Shown: positions 7,998-16,732, numbered from the stretch's first letter. The stretch: 46,602 bases of DNA from Neoroseomonas rubea (GCF_016106015.1 NZ_JACADQ010000009.1:1-46602); one strand, 5' to 3'. Numbers and translations are program-made. Notes: generated by a model not told the origin, from the letters alone.

Positions 7998-8627
7998 CTA
8001 CCGGTCCGCGCGCGGGTGGTCCGGCCCGCTGCCGGGGCGCACGAGCATCTGCCCCACCGCGGTCATCGCCTGCTGGATGCCGGAGACGACCACGACCTGC
8101 CCGGGCTCCACCGACATGCCGCGCGTCGCGCCGAGGAAGCGGCACAGCGCAGCACGCAGTTCCGGTGCGCCCTGGGGGTCGCCGGCGCGGGTGAGGTTCA
8201 AGCGCGCGCTCTGCATCCGCCGGATCATCAGGCGGCGCCACGCCACGCTTGGCAACAGGTCGGGGTCGATCCCCTCCAGCTCGAAATCGCAGACGATAGG
8301 CGGCGGTGTTGGTATCGGCGCGGGCGTCGCCGCGTGCGGGGCGGTCGTCGTCGCGGGCGTGGTGAACTTCGGTGGCTCGGGCGATGCTGGACTGACAAAG
8401 GTGCCGGCCCCTTCGCGCGTCTCCACGAAGCCCTCGGCGGCAAGTCCGGCATAGGCCAGCAGGACCGTGTTGCGCGACACGCCGAGCTGCTCGCTGAGCG
8501 CGCGCGTGCCCGGCAGTCGTGTGCCGACCTTCAGGCGCCCGGTCGTGATCGACGTGCTGATCTGCCCGACCAGCTGGTTCTGCAGCGAGATCGGCGCCGA
8601 CGGGTCGACTTCGAAGGAAAGCTGCAT
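7998..8627 (-). pseudogene. truncated MocR-type GntR regulator
   Basis: Residues 1-75 form a GntR-family winged helix (SLQNQLVGQISTSI, GTRLPGTRALSEQLGVSRNTV, EGAGTFVS). A proline/threonine-rich linker follows, then the beginning of a class I aminotransferase-like domain (GAPELRAALCRFLGATRGM, VVVVSGIQQAM). Family members are normally near 450-500 residues and bind PLP through a later lysine; here translation stops after 209 residues and the lysine region is absent. No continuation in another frame fits in the 80 bp before the (2Fe-2S) gene, so this is a deletion and not a simple frameshift. GGAGA precedes the ATG, so the DNA-binding half may still be made. Confidence 0.82.
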
Positions 8628-8702
8628 GTCGGTCTCCGCCCTGATGGGAAGGTGCTTCCGGTCAGACCCGCTGGACGCGCCGTCGCCCCGGCGACGATTG
8701 GT

Positions 8703-9276
8703 TCATCGTGCGCGACGTCGCATGGGATACATCGGCGGATGCCCGCCGATCTCGATCGTCGTGAGAAGCTCGAAGCCAAAGCGTTCATAGAACGGGACGT
8801 TGTCCGGATGCGATGAATCGAGGTGGGCCGCCCTGCCGTCGCGATCGCAGGCCTGGAGCCCGTAGGTCATCAGGGCCATGCCGTGGCCCTGGCCCTGCTG
8901 GCGCGGATCGATGCCGATCAGCGGCAGGAACCAGTGCGGCTCCTCCGGGTGGTACGACGCCATCGCCGCGAGGACCGCAAGCACTTCGGGCTTGGCGGCA
9001 GGTGCGACGCCGCGTTCGATCAGGTGATCGAGCGCCTCATCGTCCGGATGCACATCCGGCGGCAGCCACAGCGCTGCCCCGCCGTGCCCCGCGATGACGT
9101 GGGCACCACCATGGTCGAACGCGCGACCGCCGTAGAGCCGCACGAATTCCGGGAAGAACGTCAGGTACTGGATCTGGGAACAGGAACCGGCAGGCCGGAT
9201 CATTCGCGAAGGCCAGGGTCATCACGCCGAAGACACCGGGCTCGTCGGATCTGTCGGCGACGCGGATTCCGGCCAT
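8703..9276 (-). pseudogene. GNAT-family N-acetyltransferase, single frameshift
   Basis: Two overlapping frames together make one acetyltransferase. The first, from 9276, reads MAGIRVADRSDEPGVFGVM, LAFANDPACRFLFPDP. The second, entered around 9165-9190, reads YLTFFPEFVRLYGGRAFDHG, then the acetyl-CoA site LIGIDPRQQGQGHGMALM and the C-terminal FYERFGFELL. Joined, they give a product of about 190 residues with all GNAT parts in order. The break is therefore a one-base indel inside an otherwise preserved gene: a recent mutation or a sequencing error. It sits in a run of three broken genes. Confidence 0.8.
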
Positions 9277-9395
9277 GGGCTGGCCTCCCCTGGTGCTGCC
9301 CGGACGTCCGGTCGGCTGGGCAATCCGGGTACGCGACCAGGAGCCGATCGGCGTTGCTGCACCGGTTGCAACGCTGACTGTGCCTGGTCAGGGCG

Positions 9396-9750
9396 TCAGG
9401 CGGCGTGGTGGTGGAAGACCTTCTGCATGATCTTCCAGTGCTCATCGACCTTCAGCAGCGCGAGAAAGTCGGTGTAGCGCTGACCGGTCCAGTTGTCCGC
9501 CTCGACGCGCACCACGGCGACCGTCTCGACCACCTGCAGGATGGTCACGTTCACGACCACGTCCTCGCCGCGCCGTTCCTGTCGTTCCAGTCGAACAGCC
9601 CCTGGATCGGGCCGGCGAAGAGATCCGGCCCGACATAGCCGAAGATGGTCGCGTCGGCGTGGAAGGCCGGCTTCATCAGCTCGCCCCTGCCGGTCCTTCC
9701 GCCGTCCACGTAGTGCTGAACGGTCTCGCTGATTGCCTCCTGCTCGCCAT
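9396..9750 (-). pseudogene. nuclear transport factor 2 / SnoaL-like (lumazine-binding type) protein, frameshifted
   Basis: The upstream frame encodes EQEAISETVQHYVDGGRTGRGELMKPAFH and GYVGPDLFAGPIQGLFDWNDRNGA, then stops at 9551. The neighbouring frame continues as VNVTILQVVETVAVVRVEAD, NWTGQRYTDFLALLKVDEHW and KIMQKVFHHHA, ending at 9396. Joined, they form a complete cone-shaped SnoaL-like domain of about 120 residues. The frame change lies around 9553-9565 (GGCGCGGCGAGG on the minus strand). The 5' boundary is uncertain because the nearest ATG (9750) is out of frame. Function of the intact family is poorly defined. Confidence 0.75.
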
Positions 9751-9836
9751 CCGATCCAGAACCCCCGCCCCGGCGTACACGCGCTACATGTGCCGGGCGA
9801 AATCGCTGCCGGCGCGACATCGGGGCGCGGTCGAAA

Positions 9837-10751
9837 CTATGCTCGGCCTGACCACGGCCGCAGACGCGACCCGTGCTGCGACCATGCCATCAGAATGATG
9901 CCGAGCCCGGCGGCGACGACCGACGCGACCGTCGGGCCTGTCGGCACCTCTCCGAGCAGCGCGAAGCCGCCGGCACATGCCGCGCCTGGGCTGAGACTGC
10001 CGAACGCCGCCGCCTGCGATGCGCCAAGCCGCCTCACGGCCGCGGCGAAGGCAACCGGTGCGAGGATGCCGGACGCCAGGCCCTGGAACGCTGCCTGCAC
10101 GCCGATGTCATGCCAGGCCGCGCACATCACACCCGGCTCCATGGCCATGAGATAGAAGGGCCCAAGGCCGAGCACCGACCCCGCACTGACGAAGGCCGCC
10201 GCCTCCCAAGGACCAAGCCCGCTGCGCCGCAGCGCGATCGTATAGCCTGCCGACAGCATCGCGGCGACGAGCAGCAACAGGTAGCCCTGCCATTGTGCCT
10301 CGCCACCAGTACCGAGGGATGGCGCGACGACGGTTGCGACGGCACTGCCGATCATCACCAGCCCAGCGACACGAAGCGCGCCAAACCGTTCCCCGAGCAG
10401 CGCGGAGACAAGCGCGACGCAGAGCGGAGCCGCCCCGGGCAGCAGCGCCCCCGCCTCCGCCGCGCCCGTCATAGTGAGCCCGTTGCCCGCGACGAGCACG
10501 AAGGGTGCCCCGCCGCCGAGCAACATCAGCGCCAGCAGCCCCGCCGGGACCTGGCGTATCCTCGGCCAGGCGCGGTGCAGCACCGGCAGCAGCAGCAACG
10601 CCGGGCCTGCGAAACGGAGCATGGCGATGTCGGCGGGCGAGAGCGGCGTCTCGCCCGAGACCCCGAAACGCGTCACGGCCAGTGCGCCGCCCCAGATGGC
10701 GGCGGCGGAGAGCCCGGCGGCAATGCCAGGCACGTATGGCGAGGTGGACAT
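9837..10751 (-). CDS. EamA/DMT family transporter
   Basis: Inner-membrane drug/metabolite transporter with about ten hydrophobic segments in two EamA repeats. The first runs from about residue 8 (GLSAAAIWGGALAVTRFGV) to 140, and the second from about 160 (LLLLVAAMLSAGYTIALRR) to the end (GPTVASVVAAGLGIILMAWS). The product is 304 residues, a typical length. GGAGG eight bases before the ATG supports the start. It probably exports or imports a small metabolite, unspecified. It lies 45 bp downstream of the DUF1127 gene on the same strand and may be cotranscribed with it. Confidence 0.92.
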   Translation of the reverse strand: MSTSPYVPGIAAGLSAAAIWGGALAVTRFGVSGETPLSPADIAMLRFAGPALLLLPVLHRAWPRIRQVPAGLLALMLLGGGAPFVLVAGNGLTMTGAAEAGALLPGAAPLCVALVSALLGERFGALRVAGLVMIGSAVATVVAPSLGTGGEAQWQGYLLLLVAAMLSAGYTIALRRSGLGPWEAAAFVSAGSVLGLGPFYLMAMEPGVMCAAWHDIGVQAAFQGLASGILAPVAFAAAVRRLGASQAAAFGSLSPGAACAGGFALLGEVPTGPTVASVVAAGLGIILMAWSQHGSRLRPWSGRA

Positions 10752-10796
10752 GGGTGCAGCCTCCGGATGGGGCGGCGACGGGGAGACGCTCTCGCG

Positions 10797-10958
10797 TCAG
10801 TCCCGCCACCAGGGCTTCGCGGCCTCCGCCTCGGCACCGACCCGGTCGAGGCCGATGTCCTTCAGCAGGCGGGCATCCATCTCCAGCAGCAGGCGCCGGC
10901 CCCGCGCGCGCTCGTGCATCCGCATCAGGCCGATGATCAGCGATCCGATGGTCGTCAT
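10797..10958 (-). CDS. DUF1127 domain small protein
   Basis: 53-residue basic protein beginning MTTIGSLIIGLMRMHERARG, with the DUF1127 core LLLEMDARLLKDIGLDRV. AGGAGA precedes the ATG. Small DUF1127 proteins are frequent in alphaproteobacteria, and some have been linked to RNA turnover and to phosphate or carbon homeostasis; which applies here is unknown. It is divergent from the winged-helix/TPR regulator at 11228. The same arrangement recurs at 18399/18798, which suggests that the regulator controls it. Confidence 0.85.
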   Translation of the reverse strand: MTTIGSLIIGLMRMHERARGRRLLLEMDARLLKDIGLDRVGAEAEAAKPWWRD

Positions 10959-11227
10959 GGCACAATCTCCTGTCCTTGATGGCCCGCGGACCGAGTGCCG
11001 CGGCGGGAGACTTGTGCTGGATGACGCGGCGCGGCGCTTGGCGCCGGCCTGACGGATGGCTGGAGATTTCCTCGCGTTTTCTGCGAACCGCGTGACCTGG
11101 AGCACAACGGGTGTTGAGTGCCTGCAGGCGGCGGTCGATAGTGTTGCCCGACGTGCTACAAACCGCGCCGCGCGTGGTGGCCCGGACCGCGAAGACCGCG
11201 CGCGCCCCTGGATCGGGGAGTTCGGGA

Positions 11228-12793
11228 ATGCGCATCGACTTCGCAGGACACGAAATGGACCTGCGCCGTCAGGAATTGCGGCGCGACGGCATCCGCGTGC
11301 ATGTCGAACCGCAGGTCTTCGACCTGCTGCTGCACCTCGTACGCAACCGCGACCGCGTCGTGAGCAAGGACGAATTGCTCGACGTCGTCTGGAACGGACG
11401 GATCGTGTCCGAGGCCGCGCTCAGCAGCCGCATCAATGCCGCCCGCAAGGCGATCGGCGACGATGGCGAGCGCCAGGCTCTGATCAAGACCGTGCACAAG
11501 CGCGGCTTCCGTTTCGTGGGCGAAGTCGCGGAAGCCGTCGCGGAGGAGCCCGCCGAAGCCCCTGCCGCGCCGATGGAGGCGCCATCGCGCAGCGAGGCCG
11601 CGACCCGGCCATCGGTCGTCGTGCTGCCCTTCGACAATCTCAGCGCCGAGCCGGACACCGACTACTTCAGCTACGGCCTGACGGAGGACGTGATCCGCCT
11701 GCTCGCGCGGCATCGTTGGATGGATGTACTGAGCCGCCACACCGCGGCCGCCTTCCGCGGGAGGGAGGTGGATGCGCGCGAGATCGGCGCGGCCTTCGGC
11801 GTCCGCTACATGGTGCATGGCAGCGTCGCCAAGCATGGCGATCGCGTGCGGCTCGGTGCCGACCTCGTCTCCTGCGAGAGCGGGCGGCAGCTCTGGTCCG
11901 AGACCTACGACCTGCCGCTCGCTGATGTGCTCGAGGCCCAGCGCGCGATGTCGGAGCAGATCGCCGCGGCGATCGAGCCGGAGCTCGCGCGGCTGGAACG
12001 TGAGGCCGCGGTGCGCCGCCCGCCGGTGAGCCTGGGGGCCTGGGACTGTTACCAGCGCGGCCTGTTCCACCTGTGGGGCTTCACCCAGCCGGGCCTCGCG
12101 GAGGCCGAGGCGATGTTCCGCCGCGCCATCGCGCTCGACCCCGGCTTCGCCCGGGCGCATGGCGGCCTCGCCTACGTTCTGCTGCAGGAAACCGTGGTGG
12201 GCGACAGGCAGGCGCGGGAGGCCCGGCTCGAGGAAGCGCTGCAGGCGAGCCGCAATGCCGTCGGGCTCGATGGACAGGACTGCATGAACCTCTGCGTCCT
12301 CGGGCGCGTGCACGCGTTCCGCCACGACTACGAGGAGGCGATCGCGCTGCTGGAGGAGGCCGTGGCGCTCAATCCGAGCTTCGCCCAGGCGCATTTTGCC
12401 CTCGGCTGCACCAAGGTCTGGAGCGGCCGGGCACGCGAAGGCATCGCGCATGTCGAGCGCGCCGCGCAGCTCAGCCCGCGAGATCCGCATCTGTCGAGCT
12501 TCCACGCCACCCGGGCGCTGGCCCATATCGACCTGGATGAACTGGCGGAGGCCGTGGACAGCGCGCGGCGCGCGACGCGCGTGCCGAATGCCAAGGCCTG
12601 GCCGCACATGATGCTGGTCGCCGCCCTCGGGCTGATGGGGCGCGAGGACGAGGCGCGACGCGCCCTCGAGGGGCTGCTCGCGAAGGAGCCGGGCTATACG
12701 CTGGAGAGGGCGCGCGAGGATTTCTTCTTTTGCGCAGACCAGAACCTTGTCGGGCGCTGCCTGGACGGGCTGCGGCAGGCGGGCCTCGGGTAA
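11228..12793 (+). CDS. winged-helix/TPR transcriptional regulator (OmpR-type DNA-binding domain, adenylate cyclase-like middle domain)
   Basis: 521-residue one-component regulator without membrane segments. Residues 1-98 are an OmpR/PhoB-type winged helix (PQVFDLLLHLVRNRDRVVSK, NGRIVSEAALSSRINAARKA, TVHKRGFRFVG). Residues about 125-265 form a TolB-like domain found in class III cyclase-linked proteins (SVVVLPFDNLSAEPDTDYFS, GSVAKHGDRVRLGADLV). TPR repeats fill the rest (AMFRRAIALDPGFARAHGGL, ALNPSFAQAHFALG). The start at 11228, MRIDFAGHEMDLRR, fits the domain; upstream ATG is possible. It has a paralogue at 18798. The signal sensed is unknown; TPRs suggest a protein or peptide partner. Confidence 0.88.
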   Translation: MRIDFAGHEMDLRRQELRRDGIRVHVEPQVFDLLLHLVRNRDRVVSKDELLDVVWNGRIVSEAALSSRINAARKAIGDDGERQALIKTVHKRGFRFVGEVAEAVAEEPAEAPAAPMEAPSRSEAATRPSVVVLPFDNLSAEPDTDYFSYGLTEDVIRLLARHRWMDVLSRHTAAAFRGREVDAREIGAAFGVRYMVHGSVAKHGDRVRLGADLVSCESGRQLWSETYDLPLADVLEAQRAMSEQIAAAIEPELARLEREAAVRRPPVSLGAWDCYQRGLFHLWGFTQPGLAEAEAMFRRAIALDPGFARAHGGLAYVLLQETVVGDRQAREARLEEALQASRNAVGLDGQDCMNLCVLGRVHAFRHDYEEAIALLEEAVALNPSFAQAHFALGCTKVWSGRAREGIAHVERAAQLSPRDPHLSSFHATRALAHIDLDELAEAVDSARRATRVPNAKAWPHMMLVAALGLMGREDEARRALEGLLAKEPGYTLERAREDFFFCADQNLVGRCLDGLRQAGLG

Positions 12794-12801
12794 GGCCCGC
12801 C
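12778..12801 (+). terminator. hairpin at the regulator stop codon
   Basis: GGCGGGCCT and AGGCCCGCC form a nine-base-pair stem around a six-base loop that includes the stop codon. No T-run follows, so it may act as an mRNA 3'-end stabiliser or a weak bidirectional terminator between the convergent genes at 11228 and 12972. Confidence 0.4.
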
Positions 12802-12816
12802 CGCCTCGCCGGACGT

Positions 12817-12972
12817 TCAGCAGGGCGGATAGAGAACGGCCAGTTCGTCCAGCCATGTCAGCGGTGCACGCTTCGCGTCGCGCTCGGCCATCGCCTTGCC
12901 GGCGATGTGGCGGGACCATTCGGCGCCGGCCCAGCGGGTGGGTCCGATCTTCACGGCGGTGATGCTGGTCAT
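12817..12972 (-). CDS. small hypothetical protein, 51 aa
   Basis: I do not recognise this gene. It begins MTSITAVKIGPTRWAGAEWS and ends LTWLDELAVLYPPC; a GAGAGGA motif about eight bases before the ATG supports translation. The product is basic in the middle (GKAMAERDAKRAP) with a terminal Cys. It converges on the winged-helix/TPR regulator, and like the DUF1127 genes it is a miniprotein next to such a regulator, but the DUF1127 core is not visible. Function unknown. Confidence 0.6.
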   Translation of the reverse strand: MTSITAVKIGPTRWAGAEWSRHIAGKAMAERDAKRAPLTWLDELAVLYPPC

Positions 12973-13044
12973 GCTCGGTCTCCTCTCGATCGCGCTCCGG
13001 CCTGGATCGGCGGTGCCAGGTGAAGTCTCGCGATCCCCGCACCG

Positions 13045-13083
13045 CGGCGCTTGCAGAAGGCCTTGCGGCGGCGTCGAGATATC
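13045..13083 (+). repeat. 39-bp imperfect direct repeat, left copy
   Basis: Starts CGGCGCTTGCAGAAGGCC and ends GAGATATC. It matches 16733-16771 at 31 of 39 positions by hand count, same orientation, no gaps. The two copies bracket the four-gene minus-strand operon 13091-16589. Confidence 0.65.
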
Positions 13084-13090
13084 CTGGAGA

Positions 13091-13534
13091 TCACGCCGGG
13101 CCACGCAGCGGCGCTGTCCAGGTCACGGCGGTGCCGGTCAGGCAGTCCTCACCCGCCGCATTGCGCACGGTGGTGGCAAGCGTGCAGATCGGCTTGTCGT
13201 CGCGTACCGCGACGATCTCGACGCGCGCGACGATCTCGTCGCCGACACGCACCGCCTTCACGAAGCGCCATTCGACGCCGAGGAAGACGGTGCCCGGGCC
13301 AGGCAGGTCCTCGGCCACCACGGCGTTGAGCAGGCCGGAGGTTACGCCGCCTTGTACGATCAGCCCGCCGAAGGGCGAGGCCGCGGCGAGCGCCGCGTCG
13401 TAATGCAGGGGGTTGCGATCGCCGGTGATGGCGGTGAAGGCCTCCACATCGGCCATGGATGTGCTGCGCCTGCGTTCGGCCGCCTGGCCGGGCCGCGGCT
13501 TGCCGGCGAGAGTGCCGCTCCAGGGATCGCTCAC
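13091..13534 (-). CDS. MaoC-like dehydratase / (R)-specific enoyl-CoA hydratase-type hot-dog protein
   Basis: 147-residue hot-dog-fold protein with the MaoC hydratase motif: Asp-Asn-His-type residues in DRNPLHYD, followed by a glycine-rich turn FGGLIVQGGVTSGLL. Such proteins hydrate enoyl-CoA thioesters or dehydrate 3-hydroxyacyl substrates. The C-terminal part (FLGVEWRFVKAVRVGDEIVA) is also standard. Its ATG overlaps the stop of the upstream FAD oxidoreductase by four bases (ATGA), so translation is coupled. It is the last gene of the OsmC-monooxygenase-FAD oxidoreductase operon and ends just after a 39-bp repeat. Confidence 0.88.
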   Translation of the reverse strand: MSDPWSGTLAGKPRPGQAAERRRSTSMADVEAFTAITGDRNPLHYDAALAAASPFGGLIVQGGVTSGLLNAVVAEDLPGPGTVFLGVEWRFVKAVRVGDEIVARVEIVAVRDDKPICTLATTVRNAAGEDCLTGTAVTWTAPLRGPA

Positions 13535-14676
13535 GACACGACCTCGGCAGCCAGCGCGGCGACCTCACGCTTCATCGCCCTGTTCAGATCGAGGTGCAGC
13601 GCCTTCGCCTGCTCGAGCGTCCAGGCGTATCCGGCGATCTCGTCCGTGACGCGCAACAGCGGCAGGGAGAGATCGTCGCGTACCGCGGCGAAGCGGGCAA
13701 AGGCGGCGGCGCTGCCCGCCACGGCGGCCTCGGCGAGCAGCGCGGCGTCGCGCAGCGCATCGGTGATGCCATGCGCGGTGATCGGGTCCTTGAAGTAGCC
13801 GGCATCGCCGATCAACACCCATCCGGGACCGGCGGCCTGGCGCAGGAACCCCTTGCGGCCGGCGAAGGCCATGAGGTCCCCATCCGGCAGCGCGCTGCCA
13901 AGGTCCGCGGCAAGCGCCGGGAAATCCATTCGCAGCACGCGACGCAGGGCATCGATCCGGTCCCCGCGCAGCTCTGCCCTGAAGCGATCCTGCGGCACCG
14001 AGACGAAGACGACATGCCGCCCCGCATTTGTCGGGATGCGTCCGGCACCTGCGCCAGGCGCATAGTGCCAGTGCGTGCCGGTGTCGGGCAGGTCGGGGAA
14101 GTAGCCATAGAGGCAGGTTGCGGCGTGGCGCGCTTCCTCCTGCACCGTGGCCCCGGTCAGCCGCGCGACCGCCGAACCGATACCGTCTGCACCAACCACC
14201 AGGCTGGCGGCGATGACATGCTCATGCCCCGCCCCGTCCGCTGCGACCACGCCGGCGACGCGGCCAGCAGCATCATGGCGCAGGGCGGTGACTGTGTGGT
14301 GGTGGCGGATCTCGGCACCGGCCTCCCAGGCCGCATCGACCAGCGCGCTGTCGAGCAGCGTCCGGCGCGGGGCATAGAGCGCCGCCACGCCGTCGCCGGG
14401 GCGCAGATCCACGGCGATCGCTTCCGCCCCATAGTGGAAGGTGGTGCGTCGGATCGGCGGCGTTCCGGCTTCGGCCAGGCGCGGCAGCACGCCCCATCGG
14501 GAGAGCAGCATCACCGCCCCGCGCATCAGCGCGTGCGTGGAGAGCGTGTCGGTGCCGTAGCCCCCGCGGTCGAGTGCCAGCACGCGCATCCCCTTGCGCG
14601 CCATCAGCATGGCGGCGGCCGCGCCGGCGCAGCGGGCGCCGACGACGACGGCATCGAAGCGTTCGGTGGGGTGCAT
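13531..14676 (-). CDS. FAD-dependent oxidoreductase (geranylgeranyl reductase/halogenase-like)
   Basis: 381-residue FAD enzyme of the p-hydroxybenzoate hydroxylase fold. The dinucleotide-binding start is VVVGARCAGAAAAMLMARKG, a variant glycine motif typical of this subgroup, followed by DTLSTH. The second FAD contact GWVLIGDAGYFKDPITAHGI is clear. No signal peptide; cytosolic. GGAGA precedes the ATG at 14676. It lies 17 bp after the flavin monooxygenase gene and overlaps the MaoC-like gene. Related proteins oxidise or reduce lipids, quinones and aromatic compounds; the substrate here is unknown. Confidence 0.9.
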   Translation of the reverse strand: MHPTERFDAVVVGARCAGAAAAMLMARKGMRVLALDRGGYGTDTLSTHALMRGAVMLLSRWGVLPRLAEAGTPPIRRTTFHYGAEAIAVDLRPGDGVAALYAPRRTLLDSALVDAAWEAGAEIRHHHTVTALRHDAAGRVAGVVAADGAGHEHVIAASLVVGADGIGSAVARLTGATVQEEARHAATCLYGYFPDLPDTGTHWHYAPGAGAGRIPTNAGRHVVFVSVPQDRFRAELRGDRIDALRRVLRMDFPALAADLGSALPDGDLMAFAGRKGFLRQAAGPGWVLIGDAGYFKDPITAHGITDALRDAALLAEAAVAGSAAAFARFAAVRDDLSLPLLRVTDEIAGYAWTLEQAKALHLDLNRAMKREVAALAAEVVS

Positions 14677-14693
14677 GGCGGGTCTCCGCTTGC

Positions 14694-15926
14694 TCAGGCC
14701 GCGGCACGGCCCTTGGTGGCGAGATGGGCGAGCACCTCCCCGGCGAGCGCCTCGGCATCGGCGCCGACGCCGTCGAGGAAGTTGGAGTTGCGCCGGCGCA
14801 GGAAGCGCAGACCGATGACGAACAGGCCGGGCGCAGGCGTCACGCCGCCGGCGTGGCGGATCTCGCCCGACGCATCGAGCACGGGCACGCGCAGCCAGGC
14901 GTAGTCGCGCCTGAAGCCGGTGGCCCAGACGACGGTGCGGATGCCTTCGGCAGCGAGGTCGATCGCGGATGGCGTGCGGGCGAAGGGCGCGAGTGTCGGG
15001 GGCGGGGCCTCGTCCGGCGCGCCCTCGGCATCGGCCAGGGCGCCGATCCGGTCCAGCAGCCGGTCGAGCGTGCGCTGCGCGCCAGCGGTGGTCTCGGCCA
15101 GGTCGTCGCGCAGCAGCGCGCGCCCCCCCGCGATCCCGGCGAGGCGCCCCGCGATGCGCACCCCGATGGCGCGCAGCGTGCCGAGGTCGAGGCTCGCATG
15201 ATGAGGCCGGCCGACCAGCTGCAGCGAGGGCTGGGTACGCGCTGCGGACAGGTCACGCACCTGCTCGGCCGGTTCGGTGAGCACGCCGGCGCGGTCCATC
15301 CAGTCGAGGATGTCGCGCCCGCGCCAGCGCCGCGGCAGGCGCGTATGGCGCCCGACGGCAAGCGTGACCGGACGGCCGGACCAATGGATCTCCTCGGCGA
15401 TCTGCACGCCGGAGGCGGAGGCTCCGACGACCAGCACGCCACCATCCGGCAGCAGGAATGGGTTGCGGTAGCCGGAGGGCGTGACCTGATGGATCGCCCG
15501 CGGCAACTCGGCCGCCATGGCCGGAATGTGGGGCACGTCGCACTGGCCGGTGGCGATGACCACGGCGGGGGCGGCGAAGGTTCCGGCGCTCGTCTCCAGC
15601 CGATAGCCAGCGGGCGCGCGATGCAGTGCATGCACCGCGACGCCGGTGACCACCGGCGCGCGGGCGGCGTAGCCTTCGAGGTAGGCGACCACCTCGGACA
15701 TGGTCATGAACCCGTCGTGGTCGTCGCCGCGATAGGACCAGCCGGGCAGGCGGCTCATCCAGTTCGGGGTCAGCAGGCGGAGGCTGTCCCAGCGTTCGGA
15801 GCGCCAGCGTTCGGCAACGCGACCGCGCTCGAGCACCAGGTGGTCGATGCCGCGCGCCGCCAGGCAATGGCTCATGGCAAGCCCCGCCTGGCCGGCACCG
15901 ATGACGATGGCGTCGGTGGTCCGCAT
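14694..15926 (-). CDS. flavin-dependent monooxygenase / NAD(P)-binding oxidoreductase
   Basis: 410-residue two-Rossmann flavoprotein. FAD site: AIVIGAGQAGLAMSHCL at residues 6-22. NAD(P)H site: VLVVGASASGVQIAEEI in the middle. The ATG motif of flavin monooxygenases appears as VVWATGFRRDYAWL near the C-terminus. It resembles FMO-like and CzcO-like proteins and, more closely, small oxidoreductases of unassigned function. GGAGG before the ATG supports the start. It is the second gene of the operon, 60 bp after OsmC, and probably works with the second flavoprotein downstream. Confidence 0.9.
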   Translation of the reverse strand: MRTTDAIVIGAGQAGLAMSHCLAARGIDHLVLERGRVAERWRSERWDSLRLLTPNWMSRLPGWSYRGDDHDGFMTMSEVVAYLEGYAARAPVVTGVAVHALHRAPAGYRLETSAGTFAAPAVVIATGQCDVPHIPAMAAELPRAIHQVTPSGYRNPFLLPDGGVLVVGASASGVQIAEEIHWSGRPVTLAVGRHTRLPRRWRGRDILDWMDRAGVLTEPAEQVRDLSAARTQPSLQLVGRPHHASLDLGTLRAIGVRIAGRLAGIAGGRALLRDDLAETTAGAQRTLDRLLDRIGALADAEGAPDEAPPPTLAPFARTPSAIDLAAEGIRTVVWATGFRRDYAWLRVPVLDASGEIRHAGGVTPAPGLFVIGLRFLRRRNSNFLDGVGADAEALAGEVLAHLATKGRAAA

Positions 15927-15986
15927 GGGATCCTCCGCTGGGAACGAGGGGTCGGCGGCGCTGGGGCGCGCCGCCGGCCTTTGGCG

Positions 15987-16589
15987 TCAGGCCTCCACGG
16001 CGATGGAGACCGGCACGCCGTTCGTCATGACGTCGAAGACGGCGGAGCGGGCCTTGGCCTGCGCGACGATGGCCTTCAGCGTCTCGGCCGGCGCGTCGCC
16101 CTTCACCTTGAAGGTCACGCGCACGTCGCTGAAGCCGTTGCGGACATCCTCCGACAGGCCGAGGATTCCGCGCAGGTCGACATCGCCTTCCACGAAGGAT
16201 TCGACCGAATGCAGCGTCACGCCGCGCACCGCGGCGATATTGGCGATGCCCGCGGTGAGGCAGCCGGCGAGGCCATGCAGGATCCATTCGACGGGCGTCG
16301 GACCCTGGTCCTCACCGCAAAGGACGGCGGGGTGGTCGCTGTCGGCCATGGTGGCGGCCTTGTGCGCATGCTCCCCGCCGGCGCCGAAGAAACCGAGCAT
16401 GGTGCCCTGCATGTGCGTGCCGGACTTCCACTGCCCATGGGCGCGGAATTGGAACTTCGCGAGCGCCGGCTGGTCGGCGACGACGCCGATGGTGGCGAGC
16501 AGCGCGGGCGTGTTTACTCCGTTGAGAGGCGACTTCTCCTTCTTCGTGGCGGGGGCAGCGGCTTCGGCGGTGGTGGTGACAGCGTTCAT
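15987..16589 (-). CDS. OsmC family protein
   Basis: 200-residue OsmC/Ohr-superfamily protein; members reduce organic hydroperoxides through two cysteines. The Cys pair is visible as AVLCGEDQGPTPVEW and HGLAGCLTAGIANIAA. The preceding segment GTMLGFFGAGGEHAHKAATM is shared by the subgroup annotated simply as OsmC family. GGGAGAA precedes the ATG. It leads an operon of two flavoproteins and a MaoC-like protein, so it may remove peroxides made by flavin chemistry; that link is inferred. Confidence 0.9.
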   Translation of the reverse strand: MNAVTTTAEAAAPATKKEKSPLNGVNTPALLATIGVVADQPALAKFQFRAHGQWKSGTHMQGTMLGFFGAGGEHAHKAATMADSDHPAVLCGEDQGPTPVEWILHGLAGCLTAGIANIAAVRGVTLHSVESFVEGDVDLRGILGLSEDVRNGFSDVRVTFKVKGDAPAETLKAIVAQAKARSAVFDVMTNGVPVSIAVEA

Positions 16590-16732
16590 CTTGCTTCTCC
16601 CGTGGTCTCGTCGGCGGCGGTGCCGCCTGTTGGTGGGCGACAGTCGGTCTGCTCGTCCTTCGGGCGTCAGGCGGATGGCCTGATGGGTGCCGCTCCGTTG
16701 GACGTGGTTGAACCCTAGGCAGCCGATAACGT

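Noticed and set aside
14574-16718. 714-aa plus-strand open frame opposite the flavoprotein genes
   Set aside because: It is the antisense shadow of two well-supported minus-strand genes; high G+C keeps such frames open.
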